Shown in pieces: positions 35,173 to 44,406 of a DNA stretch of 64,000 nucleotides (position 1 is the first letter of the stretch; the number at the start of each line of letters is the position of its first letter). Source of the stretch: Lichenicola cladoniae (GTDB taxonomy: Bacteria > Pseudomonadota > Alphaproteobacteria > Acetobacterales > Acetobacteraceae); contig NZ_CP053708.1 of the NCBI RefSeq assembly GCF_013201075.1, forward strand, positions 995,501-1,059,500, written 5' to 3'. The position numbers and the translations under genes are program-made. The notes under the pieces are model-generated. The model saw only the letters and a program-made list of their open reading frames with translations, had not been told where the DNA came from and did no database searches.

Positions 35173-35502
35173 TCAGTCCTTCTCGATCGTGCACTGGAGC
35201 GGATGCTGGTTCTGGCGCGCGAGATCCATCACCTGGGTGACCTTGGTCTCCGCGACCTCATAGGTATAGACGCCGCAGACGCCGACACCCCGCTTGTGGA
35301 CGTGCATCATGACCCGGGTCGCCTCGTCGCGCGACTTCTGGAAGAAGCGTTCCAGGACATGCACGACGAATTCCATCGGCGTGTAGTCGTCGTTCAGCAT
35401 CAGCACTTTGTACATGGCGGGCTTGCGCGTCTTCGGGCGCGATTTCACCACGACCCCTACATTGGGGGAATCTGGATTATTGGTCTTGTCGCTGTCGCTC
35501 AT
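35173..35502 (-). CDS. clpS: ClpS adaptor protein
   Basis: A 109-residue N-degron adaptor for ClpAP. After a disordered leader ([13 protein letters not shown]) come [24 protein letters not shown], with the Asn-Asp and Met residues of the N-end pocket, then [31 protein letters not shown] 35502 gives the usual length. It precedes clpA; the gap between them is long, so clpA may also have its own promoter. Confidence 0.95.
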   Translation of the reverse strand: MSDSDKTNNPDSPNVGVVVKSRPKTRKPAMYKVLMLNDDYTPMEFVVHVLERFFQKSRDEATRVMMHVHKRGVGVCGVYTYEVAETKVTQVMDLARQNQHPLQCTIEKD

Positions 35503-35833
35503 CAGCCTCGGAACCATGGGTCTCTCGTCGGGGTACAGTGGCGTATAATCATCTCGCCGGACCGTGCGGTGAGACGGAAACCCGGAATGGGAAACCGAAA
35601 ATCGAGGGTCATAGCGCATCCAGGAACCATATTGGAACTCGAAGCTGTGGTGAAAGCCCCTGGTTCGATGAAAACGCCGGGGGCAGCGTGTGGTGTAGTC
35701 TGGGCCCAAATTGCAACCCGGTGTTGCAGTAGCCTGAGAACAATCATGTCCAACCTGTTGTTGGAGCCGAATTAATCTGGACGTAAGGTTTGCGCAGCCA
35801 TACCATTGCCTACCGGTAGTTGAGGGGGTGCGG
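35503..35833. other. Divergent intergenic region between clpS and the D,D-carboxypeptidase
   Basis: 331 bases that must carry promoters for both genes. The half near the carboxypeptidase is less GC-rich. No RNA gene or strong dyad is evident, and a heat-shock type promoter could not be assigned with confidence. Confidence 0.5.
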
Positions 35834-37036
35834 ATGGCGCCAGGTTCGAAGGATCATGGCCTGTCCAGTCAGGCGCGAGGTCGTGTGGGTATCAAAGCCC
35901 GGCTGCTCACGGCGGTTGCGGGCGTTCCGATCTGGTGCGGCGTCGTCTTTCTTGGCGTCTCCCTAGCTCCTAACGCGGCGCATGCGCAGTATGTCGGGCA
36001 GTTGAGCACCTTCATCATGGACGCCAACACCGGCGCCGTGCTGCAGCAATCGAACCCGGACCTGCAGCGCTATCCCGCCAGTCTGACTAAGCTGATGACC
36101 CTTTATCTCGCCTTCGATGCGTTGCGGCAGAACCGCATCTCGCTCGACCAGGCGGTGCCGGTTTCGAGCCATGCTGCATCGATGGAGCCGTCGAAGCTCG
36201 ATCTGGTGCCTGGCAGCTACGTTACCGTCGAGCAGGCGATCCTCGGGCTGGTCACGAAGTCGGCCAACGACGCCGCCTGCGCACTGGGCGAACTCCTGGC
36301 ACAGGGAGACGAGCAGCAGTTTGCGCAAATGATGACCCAGAAGGCGCGGTCGCTCGGCATGAGCAACACCACCTTCCGTAACGCGTCGGGTCTGCCTGAC
36401 TCCGAGCAGGTATCGACCGCCCGCGATTTCGCGACGCTGACACGCCACCTAATTCTCGATTTCCCTGACCAGTACCATTACTTCTCGGTGCCAGCCTTCA
36501 TGTTCCATGGCCGCGAAGTCATGAATCACGACCCGATGCTCCAGATCTACCCCGGCGCCGACGGCCTCAAGACCGGCTACACGGTCGATGCCGGGCGCAA
36601 CCTGGTGACATCGGCAGTGCATGGGAACGTCCGGCTGATCGGCGTCGTGCTGGGTGCCCGTACCAACCCGCAGCGCAGCGCCGTCATGGCGGACCTGCTC
36701 GATCAGGGCTTCGCGCAGGAAGGCGTGCCGGTCATGGCGCGTCCGATCATCCGAGGCCGGCGGACGCCGCTGATGCTCGCCGCCGACAGCGTCGGAGACG
36801 ATCGACCCGCGACTGCCGTCGTGCACAGGGCGCATTCGGGTCGCCACATGGTCCGCCTGCGGGGTGGCCGCGTGGTCATGCGCATGGCGGCGTCTCATGC
36901 TCCTGGTGCCGCCGGCGGCCATGCGGGGCACGGGCCGCGCGTCCACCTGACCGGCGCCCGCGTTCATCTGACCGGAGCGACCGCCGCTGCCCCGCGCCAT
37001 CACTCCCACTCGCGGAGCCGTTTCCAGAAGGGCTGA
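35834..37036 (+). CDS. D-alanyl-D-alanine carboxypeptidase (PBP5/6, DacF-like) with unusual tail
   Basis: A 400-residue periplasmic penicillin-binding protein that trims stem peptides. Long N-region then a signal segment about residues 24-50 ending AHAQ. Active-site SxxK as [12 protein letters not shown], SxN as [13 protein letters not shown], and KTG as [14 protein letters not shown]. After the catalytic domain (about residue 300) the PBP5 C-terminal beta domain and membrane-anchor helix are not visible. In their place is an Arg/His/Gly-rich tail with a tandem RVHLTGA. A GTG six bases upstream is an alternative start. Confidence 0.92.
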   Translation: MAPGSKDHGLSSQARGRVGIKARLLTAVAGVPIWCGVVFLGVSLAPNAAHAQYVGQLSTFIMDANTGAVLQQSNPDLQRYPASLTKLMTLYLAFDALRQNRISLDQAVPVSSHAASMEPSKLDLVPGSYVTVEQAILGLVTKSANDAACALGELLAQGDEQQFAQMMTQKARSLGMSNTTFRNASGLPDSEQVSTARDFATLTRHLILDFPDQYHYFSVPAFMFHGREVMNHDPMLQIYPGADGLKTGYTVDAGRNLVTSAVHGNVRLIGVVLGARTNPQRSAVMADLLDQGFAQEGVPVMARPIIRGRRTPLMLAADSVGDDRPATAVVHRAHSGRHMVRLRGGRVVMRMAASHAPGAAGGHAGHGPRVHLTGARVHLTGATAAAPRHHSHSRSRFQKG

Positions 37037-37285
37037 CCAAGTCCGGCCCGTCCCTGGTCCGTCGAGGGATAGTCTCCAGTCGAATTCCTGCATGCCGGTT
37101 CGGCTTGCGTGTGCGAACCTGGCCGCGCATCTTTAACCAACACCAATCCGTCGCATCGCACGTTGCTGCCAAGGGTCGTCCCGGCCAACCGGCCCGGCTC
37201 CATCGGCGGAACCGTCGAGATGCTCCGGGCTAGGCACATGGGAGGAACGGTCGTTGGCGATCGGCCTCCAGGGGAAGGCACCACG

Positions 37286-38095
37286 ATGGACGGCGAAGCA
37301 GACGGACGTCGGATAATCATCCACTCCGAGGCGGATTTCGAAGGCATGCGCGTCGCAGGCCGGCTCGCGGCCGAGACGCTGGACATGATCACGCCGCATG
37401 TCCGAGTGGGAGTGACCACCGGCGAACTCGACCGGATCATCCATGACTACACGCTCGAACGGGGCGCGATCCCGGCCACCCTGAACTACCGCGGATATCC
37501 GAAATCGTCCTGCATCTCGATCAACCATGTCGTCTGCCACGGCATCCCCGGCGAGCGCCGGTTGCTGGACGGCGACGTCCTGAACATCGACGTCACCTCG
37601 ATCGTGGATGGCTGGTTCGGCGATAGCAGCCGGATGTACACCGCCGGTACCGTCTCCCGCCGGGCCGCCATGCTGATCGACGTGACCTACCAGTCGCTGA
37701 TGCGCGGGCTGGCCATGGTGAAGCCCGGCAAGACGCTCGGCGACGTCGGCCATACCATCCAGGCTTATGTCGAAGCCCAGCGCTTCTCGGTGGTGCGCGA
37801 TTTCTGCGGCCACGGCATCGGCCGGCAGTTCCACGAGCCTCCCAACATCCTGCATTTCGGCCGGTCGGGCGAGGGTCCGATCATTCGCCCGGGCATGTTC
37901 TTCACCGTCGAGCCAATGGTCAATGCCGGCCGGCCGGACGTGAAGGTGCTCGATGACGGCTGGACAGCGGTGACCCGCGACCGCAGCCTTTCGGCACAAT
38001 TCGAGCATATGATCGGCGTGACCGAGGAGGGCTGCGAGATATTCACCCTGTCGCCTGCGGGCCTGAACAAGCCGCCATACGCGGACGCTGCATGA
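37286..38095 (+). CDS. map: Methionine aminopeptidase, type I
   Basis: A 269-residue metalloenzyme removing initiator Met. Pita-bread fold motifs with the five metal ligands: Asp in VLNIDVTSIVDGWFGDSSR, His in FCGHGIGRQFHEPPNILH, Glu in MFFTVEPMVNAG and Glu near FEHMIGVTEEG; substrate-side His in SINHVVCHGIPG. The ATG at 37286 fits the family N-terminus (IIIHSEADFEGMRVAGRLAAETLDMI). Its stop overlaps the start of ggt (ATGA). Confidence 0.96.
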   Translation: MDGEADGRRIIIHSEADFEGMRVAGRLAAETLDMITPHVRVGVTTGELDRIIHDYTLERGAIPATLNYRGYPKSSCISINHVVCHGIPGERRLLDGDVLNIDVTSIVDGWFGDSSRMYTAGTVSRRAAMLIDVTYQSLMRGLAMVKPGKTLGDVGHTIQAYVEAQRFSVVRDFCGHGIGRQFHEPPNILHFGRSGEGPIIRPGMFFTVEPMVNAGRPDVKVLDDGWTAVTRDRSLSAQFEHMIGVTEEGCEIFTLSPAGLNKPPYADAA

Positions 38096-39942
38096 CGCGC
38101 TCGTCCGTTTCCCTCGCAGTCGCGCTGGCTGCGTCTCTGGCGATATCGCCGATCCTGCCGGCCCTGGCCCAGTCCGGGAGACCGGCAGGCGCTCCTGCCA
38201 CGGTCAAGGCAGGAGGCTGGGAAGGTGCCCCGGATCCGCTCGCATTCGGCCCGGCCTCGCACGCTGGGCATCCGGTCTCCATGTTCGGCACGCATGGAAT
38301 GGTGGTGACGGCGCACGCGCTTGCATCGCAGGTCGGGGCGAAGATCCTGGCCCAGGGTGGCAATGCGGTCGATGCGGCGGTCGCGGTCGCCTATGCGCTC
38401 GCCGTCGTCTATCCGGCCGCGGGCAATCTCGGCGGCGGCGGGTTCATGACCCTGCGCCAGCCCGATGGAACCGCGCTGTTCCTCGATTTCCGCGAGCATG
38501 CACCGCTGGCTGCCACCGAGACGATGTACCAGGACCCCAGCGGCAACGTCGTACCCGGCCTGTCCGAGAACGGGTGGAAGGCCGTCGCCGTACCCGGAAC
38601 CGTCGCCGGCATGGACGAGGCACTGACACGCTGGGGTCACCTGAAACGCGCCGTGGTCATGGCGCCGGCGATCAGGCTGGCGCGGGATGGCTACGTGCTC
38701 GGCGCCGGCGACGTGATGCTGCTGCACACCGGCACCGCGGGATTTGCCCGCGACCCCGATGCCGCACGCATCTTCCTGCATCCGGACGGCACGCCGTACC
38801 AGGTCGGCGACAGGCTGGTGCAGGCCGACCTGGCGCACACCCTCGAGCAGATCAGCGCGCACGGGGCGACCGCCTTCTATCGCGGTCCGATCGCCGCCGA
38901 AATCGTGGCGGCCAGCCGTAAGGGTAGCGGCATCATCGAACAGGCCGACCTGACCGGCTACCACACCCGTACCATGGCCCCGATTACCTGCACCTATCGC
39001 GGCTATACGGTCGATACCGCACCGCCCCCGAGCGGTGGCGGCGTTGCGATCTGCGAGATCCTCAACATCCTGGACGGGGACGATCTGCACGGTCTCGGGC
39101 TGCGCAGCGTGGCCGGCGTACAGCGGCAGGTCGAGGCCATGCGGCGCGCCTACGCCGACCGCCAGAATTTGGGCGACCCGGCATTCGTGACCGATCCCGT
39201 GGCCCGGCTGATCGACCCCGCCTATGCGGCAGAGATCCGGAAGGACACGCCGACCGACCACGCGACGCCCTCGGCCGCACTGGTTCCGCTCGATGCCCAG
39301 CCAGTCGGGGCCAAGCCGGCCGAGAAAGCCGAGACGACCCACTTCTCGATCATCGACCGGCAGGGCAGGGCGATATCGATGACCTACACGCTGAACGGCT
39401 GGTTCGGCGCGAAGGTCGTCGCCGGCCGGACCGGCGTCATGATGAACGACGAGATGGACGATTTCTCCACCAAGCCGGGCTCTCCCAATATGTATGGGCT
39501 GGTCGGGTCGAAGGCGAACGCGGTTGCACCCGGCAAGACGCCTCTGTCGTCGATGTCGCCCACCATCCTGTCCAGAAACGGCAAGGTGGTGATGGTCATC
39601 GGCAGCCCGGGCGGTTCGCGCATCCCGACCATCACGCTGGAAGCGATCCTGGCGGTGGTGGATGGCGGCCAGACCATCGCCGACGCCGTAAACATGCCGC
39701 GGATCCACGAGCAGTGGACGCCGGACGCGATCGAGGCCGAGGCCGGCGCACTCTCGCCCGACGTGGTGAGCAAGCTCCAGGCCATGGGCTACACGATCAA
39801 GCCGCACGAGAACTGGGGTGCTGCCGAAGGTATCCTGGTCGGCGGTCCGTCCCTGAGCCAGGCAGGCTCGATCGGCACACCGACGGGCTACTACGGCGGC
39901 CTCGATCTCCGTCATCCGGGCGGGGCCGCGGTCGGCTACTAA
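38092..39942 (+). CDS. ggt: Gamma-glutamyltransferase
   Basis: A 616-residue periplasmic Ntn hydrolase that cleaves or transfers the gamma-glutamyl group of glutathione. Signal peptide about 1-29 (cleavage near ALAQ). Large-subunit motifs AKILAQGGNAVDAAVAVAYALAVVYPAAGNLGGGGFM and DFREHAPLAA. The autoprocessing and catalytic Thr starts the small subunit at TTHFSIIDRQGRAIS, followed by GFGS-like and PLSSMSPTIL, GSPGGSRIPT. It is translationally coupled to map, an unusual partnership. Confidence 0.96.
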   Translation: MTRSSVSLAVALAASLAISPILPALAQSGRPAGAPATVKAGGWEGAPDPLAFGPASHAGHPVSMFGTHGMVVTAHALASQVGAKILAQGGNAVDAAVAVAYALAVVYPAAGNLGGGGFMTLRQPDGTALFLDFREHAPLAATETMYQDPSGNVVPGLSENGWKAVAVPGTVAGMDEALTRWGHLKRAVVMAPAIRLARDGYVLGAGDVMLLHTGTAGFARDPDAARIFLHPDGTPYQVGDRLVQADLAHTLEQISAHGATAFYRGPIAAEIVAASRKGSGIIEQADLTGYHTRTMAPITCTYRGYTVDTAPPPSGGGVAICEILNILDGDDLHGLGLRSVAGVQRQVEAMRRAYADRQNLGDPAFVTDPVARLIDPAYAAEIRKDTPTDHATPSAALVPLDAQPVGAKPAEKAETTHFSIIDRQGRAISMTYTLNGWFGAKVVAGRTGVMMNDEMDDFSTKPGSPNMYGLVGSKANAVAPGKTPLSSMSPTILSRNGKVVMVIGSPGGSRIPTITLEAILAVVDGGQTIADAVNMPRIHEQWTPDAIEAEAGALSPDVVSKLQAMGYTIKPHENWGAAEGILVGGPSLSQAGSIGTPTGYYGGLDLRHPGGAAVGY

Positions 39943-39945
39943 GAC

Positions 39946-39984
39946 GGTGCGGTTCCGGTCGCGTACCGGAGCCGCATTTGTTTA
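39946..39984 (+). terminator. Rho-independent terminator after ggt
   Basis: TGCGG-tt-CCGGT pairs with ACCGG-ag-CCGCA around a five-base loop, followed by TTTGTTT. It starts six bases after the ggt stop and overlaps the last codon of the convergent TerC-family gene. Confidence 0.7.
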
Positions 39985-40596
39985 AGTCATGTGGTTCAGC
40001 ACCTCGTGGCTGCCCTTGAAGATCAGCTCGACCGAGACGCCGAGAACGATCAGCAGCCCGATCCAGGCGATCCACCGATACCGTTCCAGCAACTTCGCCA
40101 CGATGGTCGCCGCCGCTCCCATCAGGAGCACCGAGACCGCCAGGCCGGTCACCAGCACCCAGACATGCTGGCCGGCGGCTCCCGCCACGGCGAGCACGTT
40201 GTCCAGGCTCATCGACAGGTCGGCGAGAACGATCCGCACGATGGCCCGGCGCATCGCACCCGGCACGATCCGCTCGACGGCAGCGGGATCGTGGCCTGCG
40301 CGGATCTGGCTGCGCAACTCCCGGTACATGCGCCAGCACACCCAGAGCAGCAGCAACCCGCCGGCCAGCATCAGCCCGACGATCGCCAGCAGCTTCATCG
40401 CAACGGTCGCCAGGGCAATGCGGATCACCGTGGCTGCGGCGATCCCGAACAGCATCGCGCGCTTCCGCTGGCGCGGCGGCAACCCCATCACCGCCAGCCC
40501 GACAACCACCGCATTGTCGCCGGCCAGGGTGACGTCGATGACCAGGACCTGCAGCAGGTCGAGCAGTTGCGGCAGCAGGTGATGCGGGATCGGCAT
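39982..40596 (-). CDS. TerC-family integral membrane protein (YjbE-like)
   Basis: A 204-residue protein with seven predicted helices. The family's charged intramembrane motifs are present: VIDVTLAGDNAVVVGLAV near the N-terminus and VLADLSMSLDNVLAVAGAA in the middle. TerC homologues are linked to manganese export or metal loading of exoenzymes. ATG 40596 has GGAG six bases upstream; a GTG at 40602 is possible. It lies between ggt (convergent) and purB (divergent). Confidence 0.92.
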   Translation of the reverse strand: MPIPHHLLPQLLDLLQVLVIDVTLAGDNAVVVGLAVMGLPPRQRKRAMLFGIAAATVIRIALATVAMKLLAIVGLMLAGGLLLLWVCWRMYRELRSQIRAGHDPAAVERIVPGAMRRAIVRIVLADLSMSLDNVLAVAGAAGQHVWVLVTGLAVSVLLMGAAATIVAKLLERYRWIAWIGLLIVLGVSVELIFKGSHEVLNHMT

Positions 40597-40699
40597 AGGC
40601 ACTCCGAGCGTTCGTGCCTGCTAAAGCGGCAGCGGACGTGCTTAAAGCCATTCCCACGGCAGCATAAGCGCTGACATTTTACAGCAACAAGGTGTCCTC

Positions 40700-42052
40700 A
40701 TGGTCCCACGCTACACTCGCCCGGCGATGGCCGCGATCTGGGCGCCCGCCAACCGGTACCGCATCTGGTTCGAGATCGAGGCGCTTGCGGCCGAAGGCAT
40801 GGCCCGGCTGGGCGAGGTGCCCGAGCAGGCCGCCCGCGACATCCGCACCAGAGGCGACGCAGCGCTCGCCGCCTTCTCGGACGAGGATCTGGCCCGGATC
40901 GACGCGATCGAGGCCGAGACCCGTCACGACGTCATCGCCTTCCTGACCTGGCTTGCCGAAAAGATTGGGCCCGAGAGCCGGTTCGTGCATCTCGGCATGA
41001 CCTCGTCGGACGTGCTGGACACCTGCTTTGCGGTCCAGCTGACCCAGGCGGCCGACCTGCTGCTGGAGGATGTCGATGCGGTGCTGGCCGCGCTGAAGCG
41101 GCGTGCGTTCGAGCACAAGCACACCCTCACCATTGGCCGCAGCCACGCCATCCATGCCGAGCCGACCAGCTTCGGCCTGAAGCTTGCCGGGCATTACGCC
41201 GAGTTCGCGCGCAACCGTGAGCGGCTGCTCGTGGCCCGGGCCGAGATCGCCACCTGCGCGATCTCCGGCGCGGTCGGGACATTCGCCCATGTCGATCCGC
41301 GGGTGGAGGAGTTCGTGGCCGACCGCCTCGGCCTGATTCCGGAACCGGTTTCGACCCAGGTGATCCCGCGCGACCGGCATGCGGCGTTCTTCTGCACGCT
41401 GGCGGTCATTGCCAGCGGGATCGAGCGGCTGGCGGTCGAGGTCCGGCACCTGCAGCGCTCCGAAGTGCGCGAGGTCGAGGAGTTCTTCCATCCCGGCCAG
41501 AAGGGCAGTTCGGCGATGCCGCACAAGCGCAACCCGGTGCTGTCGGAGAACCTGACCGGCCTCGCTCGGCTGGTGCGCAGCCATGTGGTGCCAGCACTGG
41601 AGAACGTGGCGCTGTGGCACGAGCGCGACATCAGCCACTCGTCGGTCGAGCGCAATATCGGTCCGGACGCGACGCTCGGGCTGGATTTCGCATTATTCCG
41701 GCTGGCCGGGATGATGGAGAAGCTGGTGATCTATCCCGAGCAGATGCTCACCAATCTTGAGAGCCTCGGCGGTGTGGTGCATTCGGGCGAGGTGCTGCTG
41801 GAACTGGCACGGGCGGGCATCTCGCGTGAGGATGCCTACCGGATCGTGCAGCGCAACGCGATGGCCACGTGGACCACGCTCGGAACCGACGGGTCACGCA
41901 GCTTCAGGCAGAACCTGGACGCCGATCCGGAGGTCGTCGGACGGGTTTCGCCGGACCTGCTCGACCGCGCCACCAACGCGATGCGCCATCTGTCGGCGCT
42001 CGATGCGAGCTTCAACCGCGTGTTCGGCGAACCCGGCCCGGTCGTCGCCTGA
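40700..42052 (+). CDS. purB: Adenylosuccinate lyase
   Basis: A 450-residue enzyme of the fumarase/aspartase superfamily acting twice in purine synthesis. Motifs: MTSSDVLDTCFAVQL, TIGRSHAIHAEPTSFGLK with the catalytic His, and the superfamily signature GSSAMPHKRNPVLSENLTG with the mobile catalytic Ser loop. Full length with no gaps. It starts the purine region but is separated from purC by the NRDE gene and two gaps. Confidence 0.97.
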   Translation: MVPRYTRPAMAAIWAPANRYRIWFEIEALAAEGMARLGEVPEQAARDIRTRGDAALAAFSDEDLARIDAIEAETRHDVIAFLTWLAEKIGPESRFVHLGMTSSDVLDTCFAVQLTQAADLLLEDVDAVLAALKRRAFEHKHTLTIGRSHAIHAEPTSFGLKLAGHYAEFARNRERLLVARAEIATCAISGAVGTFAHVDPRVEEFVADRLGLIPEPVSTQVIPRDRHAAFFCTLAVIASGIERLAVEVRHLQRSEVREVEEFFHPGQKGSSAMPHKRNPVLSENLTGLARLVRSHVVPALENVALWHERDISHSSVERNIGPDATLGLDFALFRLAGMMEKLVIYPEQMLTNLESLGGVVHSGEVLLELARAGISREDAYRIVQRNAMATWTTLGTDGSRSFRQNLDADPEVVGRVSPDLLDRATNAMRHLSALDASFNRVFGEPGPVVA

Positions 42053-42488
42053 CGCCGGTCGGTGGCGGCGGAGCTGTCGTCCGGTCAGGACAGCTTCCCG
42101 CCTCGAAGCGCGTCCGGCGGCGCACCGGCGAAAGCGTCGCTGACCCCAGACGACTCGTCGGGTCCGGATCAGTACCGCCGGCCCAACGCCTGATGCGAGA
42201 CGGTCCCCAGGCCGTGGCCTTGAAGCCGGCTGCAACCCGAGGTAGCAATCTGCTCTCTCTCTGGTCGCCCGAGCCGCCGCCGGCGTGCGTCTTCGGTGCA
42301 CGACTTGTCGGGATTCGATCCGTCGCTGGCAGGGTCGGGATCGATGCGGACGACCGGGGCTGATGGCCGCGCAGGCAGGATCGCCTCGCAGGCTGTGCCA
42401 TTGACAGCCTATAGCGTCCATGTCGCAGTGCGGCATTAATCGTGTTCAGGCCGCAGTCCGTAGCTGCTGGGTTCAGGTTCCGTTCATC
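42053..42488. other. 436-base gap between purB and the NRDE gene
   Basis: No recognisable gene. Frames crossing it on the minus strand read through the NRDE gene antisense. A 7-base perfect dyad lies near its right end (annotated separately), the only structure I see. Confidence 0.5.
42390..42410. repeat. Perfect 7-base dyad upstream of the NRDE gene
   Basis: AGGCTGT and ACAGCCT flank the loop GCCATTG. The right arm overlaps a TTGACA hexamer at 42401, so the dyad could be an operator on a promoter for the NRDE gene 80 bases downstream. No convincing -10 element was found. Confidence 0.35.
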
Positions 42489-43226
42489 GTGTGCACTGTC
42501 ATTATCTCGACGACCCCCGGCGAAGCGTGGCCGTTGCTTCTCGCCGCCAACCGTGATGAACGGCTCGACCGACCTTGGGAGCTGCCTGGGCGCTACTGGC
42601 CCGACTATCCCAATACACTCGGGCCACGGGATGTAGCGGGCGGCGGTACCTGGCTGGCGATCGGCGATACCGGCGTGGTTGCCGCAGTTCTGAATCGCGT
42701 GGGCAGCCTCGGCCCGGCTCCGGGCAAGCGTTCGCGTGGCGAGTTGCCGCTGTTCGCGGTTGCCGAACCAACCGCCGAATCGGCAGCCGAGGCGATCGCA
42801 GCGACGGATGCCGGTCGCTACCGCTCGTACAACATGATCATCGCCGACCGCGACCGGGCCTACTACCTGTGTGGCCTTGGTTATGGTCATCCCGAGATCA
42901 CGCCCCTCGAACCCGGACTACACATGGTCGCGACGGCCGGCCCCGATGACATGACGATTCCGAGGATCGCCCGCCACCTGCCACGGTTCCAGGCGGCTGC
43001 ACGGCCGGTGCCACCCGACTGGGGCAGTTGGACCGGACTGCTCTCCGATCGATCCCTGCCGGCCGGCAGCGAGCTCAATATCCCGCCTCGCTCGGGGTTC
43101 GGCACCAGCAACGCCTCGCTGATCGGGTTGCCGGCCGACCGCGGTACCGTCGCCAACTGGATGTTCGCCGCAGGCCCTCCGGACCGGAACTCCTTCGAGT
43201 CGATCTCGTTCGCGCAGTTCGCCTGA
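42489..43226 (+). CDS. NRDE/TANGO2-family protein
   Basis: A 245-residue protein whose name-giving motif is LLLAANRDERLDRP, followed by AGGGTWLAIGDTGVVAAVLNR. The family normally begins Met-Cys, so the GTG at 42489, which gives MCTVIIST, is the right start although the frame is open 69 bases further upstream. The Cys-2 resembles the N-terminal nucleophile position of Ntn-type folds. TANGO2 has been linked to heme and lipid handling; bacterial roles are unclear. It sits in the purine region 108 bases before purC. Confidence 0.88.
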   Translation: MCTVIISTTPGEAWPLLLAANRDERLDRPWELPGRYWPDYPNTLGPRDVAGGGTWLAIGDTGVVAAVLNRVGSLGPAPGKRSRGELPLFAVAEPTAESAAEAIAATDAGRYRSYNMIIADRDRAYYLCGLGYGHPEITPLEPGLHMVATAGPDDMTIPRIARHLPRFQAAARPVPPDWGSWTGLLSDRSLPAGSELNIPPRSGFGTSNASLIGLPADRGTVANWMFAAGPPDRNSFESISFAQFA

Positions 43227-43334
43227 ATCGGCCGAGGCGGCTGCAAAGATGCGGCTGTATCATCGCGTCTCCGACGCTGCTATACCGCGCCCGCACCGCC
43301 TGAGCAGGCGCGTCCAGACCGTATAAGGACAGTC

Positions 43335-44099
43335 ATGGCCCGCCGCCGACAGCTCTACGAAGGAAAAGCCAAGATCCTCTTCGAGGGTCCGGAACCGGGC
43401 ACGCTGGTCCAGTATTTCAAGGACGACGCGACCGCGGGCAACGGCGCCAAGAAGGGCATCATCACCGGCAAGGGTGTGCTGAACAACCGGATCAGCGAGC
43501 ATCTGATGCTCCGCCTGCACGATATCGGCGTGCCGACCCATTTCGTGCGCCGCCTGAACATGCGCGAGCAGCTCATCCGCGAAGTCGAGATCATTCCGCT
43601 CGAGGTCGTGGTGCGCAACGTTGCCGCCGGCAGTCTCAGCAAGCGACTCGGCATTCCCGAGGGTACGCGCCTGCCGCGCTCGATCCTCGAATATTACTAC
43701 AAGAACGACAGCCTGAACGACCCGATGGTTGCCGAGGAACATATCACCGCGTTCGGATGGGCCTCGACCGCCGACATGGACGACATCGTGGCGCTCGCGC
43801 TGCGTATCAACGACTTCCTGACCGGGCTGTTCCTGGGCGTCGGCATCACCCTGGTCGACTTCAAGCTGGAGTTCGGCCGGCTCTGGGAGAACGAGGACAT
43901 GCGTCTCGTCCTGGCCGACGAGATCAGCCCCGACAATTGCCGCCTGTGGGACACCAAGACCAGCGAGAAGCTGGACAAGGACCGCTTCCGCCGGGACATG
44001 GGCCGCGTCGAGGAGGCCTATCAGGAGGTTGCCAAGCGCCTGGGCATCCTTCCCGAAGCGGGCAACAACGACATGAAGGGTCCCGAGGTCATGCAATGA
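43335..44099 (+). CDS. purC: SAICAR synthetase
   Basis: A 254-residue enzyme joining CAIR and aspartate. Motifs [54 protein letters not shown] and [14 protein letters not shown] are all intact. The C-terminus ends GPEVMQ, and its TGA overlaps the ATG of a 23-codon micro-ORF. It is the first gene of a tight run: purC, micro-ORF, purS, Rap1a-like gene, purQ, purL. Confidence 0.97.
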   Translation: MARRRQLYEGKAKILFEGPEPGTLVQYFKDDATAGNGAKKGIITGKGVLNNRISEHLMLRLHDIGVPTHFVRRLNMREQLIREVEIIPLEVVVRNVAAGSLSKRLGIPEGTRLPRSILEYYYKNDSLNDPMVAEEHITAFGWASTADMDDIVALALRINDFLTGLFLGVGITLVDFKLEFGRLWENEDMRLVLADEISPDNCRLWDTKTSEKLDKDRFRRDMGRVEEAYQEVAKRLGILPEAGNNDMKGPEVMQ

Positions 44100-44145
44100 C
44101 CGACCTCTTCAACGTGTTTGGTCATGCAATGACCGACCTCTTCAA
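44087..44145. repeat. 33-base-period direct repeat at the purC/purS junction
   Basis: A 26-base sequence starting GGTCATGCAATGACC occurs at 44087-44112 and again at 44120-44145, spaced 33 bases (11 codons). A third partial copy, GAGGTCATGCA, is at 44153-44163, matching 44085-44095. The pattern looks like a tandem duplication of the end of purC. Confidence 0.9.
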
Positions 44146-44167
44146 GGTAATCGAGGTCATGCAGTGA
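44096..44167 (+). CDS. 23-residue micro-ORF bridging purC and purS
   Basis: It reads [23 protein letters not shown] and contains the repeat MTDLF twice. Its ATG overlaps the purC stop (ATGA) and its TGA overlaps the purS GTG start (GTGA), so terminating ribosomes could pass from purC to purS through it. It ends with VMQ like PurC itself. It may have no function as a peptide; its value may be coupling. Confidence 0.55.
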   Translation: MTDLFNVFGHAMTDLFKVIEVMQ

Positions 44168-44406
44168 AGGTTCGCGTCACCGTCATGCTCAAGGACGGGG
44201 TCCTGGATCCGCCGGGCAAGGCGATCGGGCATGCGCTGCATACGCTCGGATTTCCCAATGTCGGCATGGTCCGGGCCGGTCGCGTGATCGAACTCGACCT
44301 GGACGAGACCGACCCTGCGCTCGCCAAGGCGCAGGCAGACCAGATGGGCCGCAAGCTGCTGGCCAATCTGGTGATCGAAACCTTCACCACCGAGGTAGTC
44401 GGATGA
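44164..44406 (+). CDS. purS: FGAM synthase small subunit PurS
   Basis: An 80-residue subunit that bridges PurL and Pur[31 protein letters not shown] is the family signature, followed by [17 protein letters not shown] and [15 protein letters not shown]. The start is a GTG inside the overlap with the micro-ORF, and its TGA overlaps the next ATG. Confidence 0.96.
   Translation: MKVRVTVMLKDGVLDPPGKAIGHALHTLGFPNVGMVRAGRVIELDLDETDPALAKAQADQMGRKLLANLVIETFTTEVVG

Noticed and set aside
37765-39915. 716-residue minus-strand open frame across ggt
   Set aside because: It lies antisense to a complete, well-matched gamma-glutamyltransferase. Long antisense frames are normal in GC-rich DNA.
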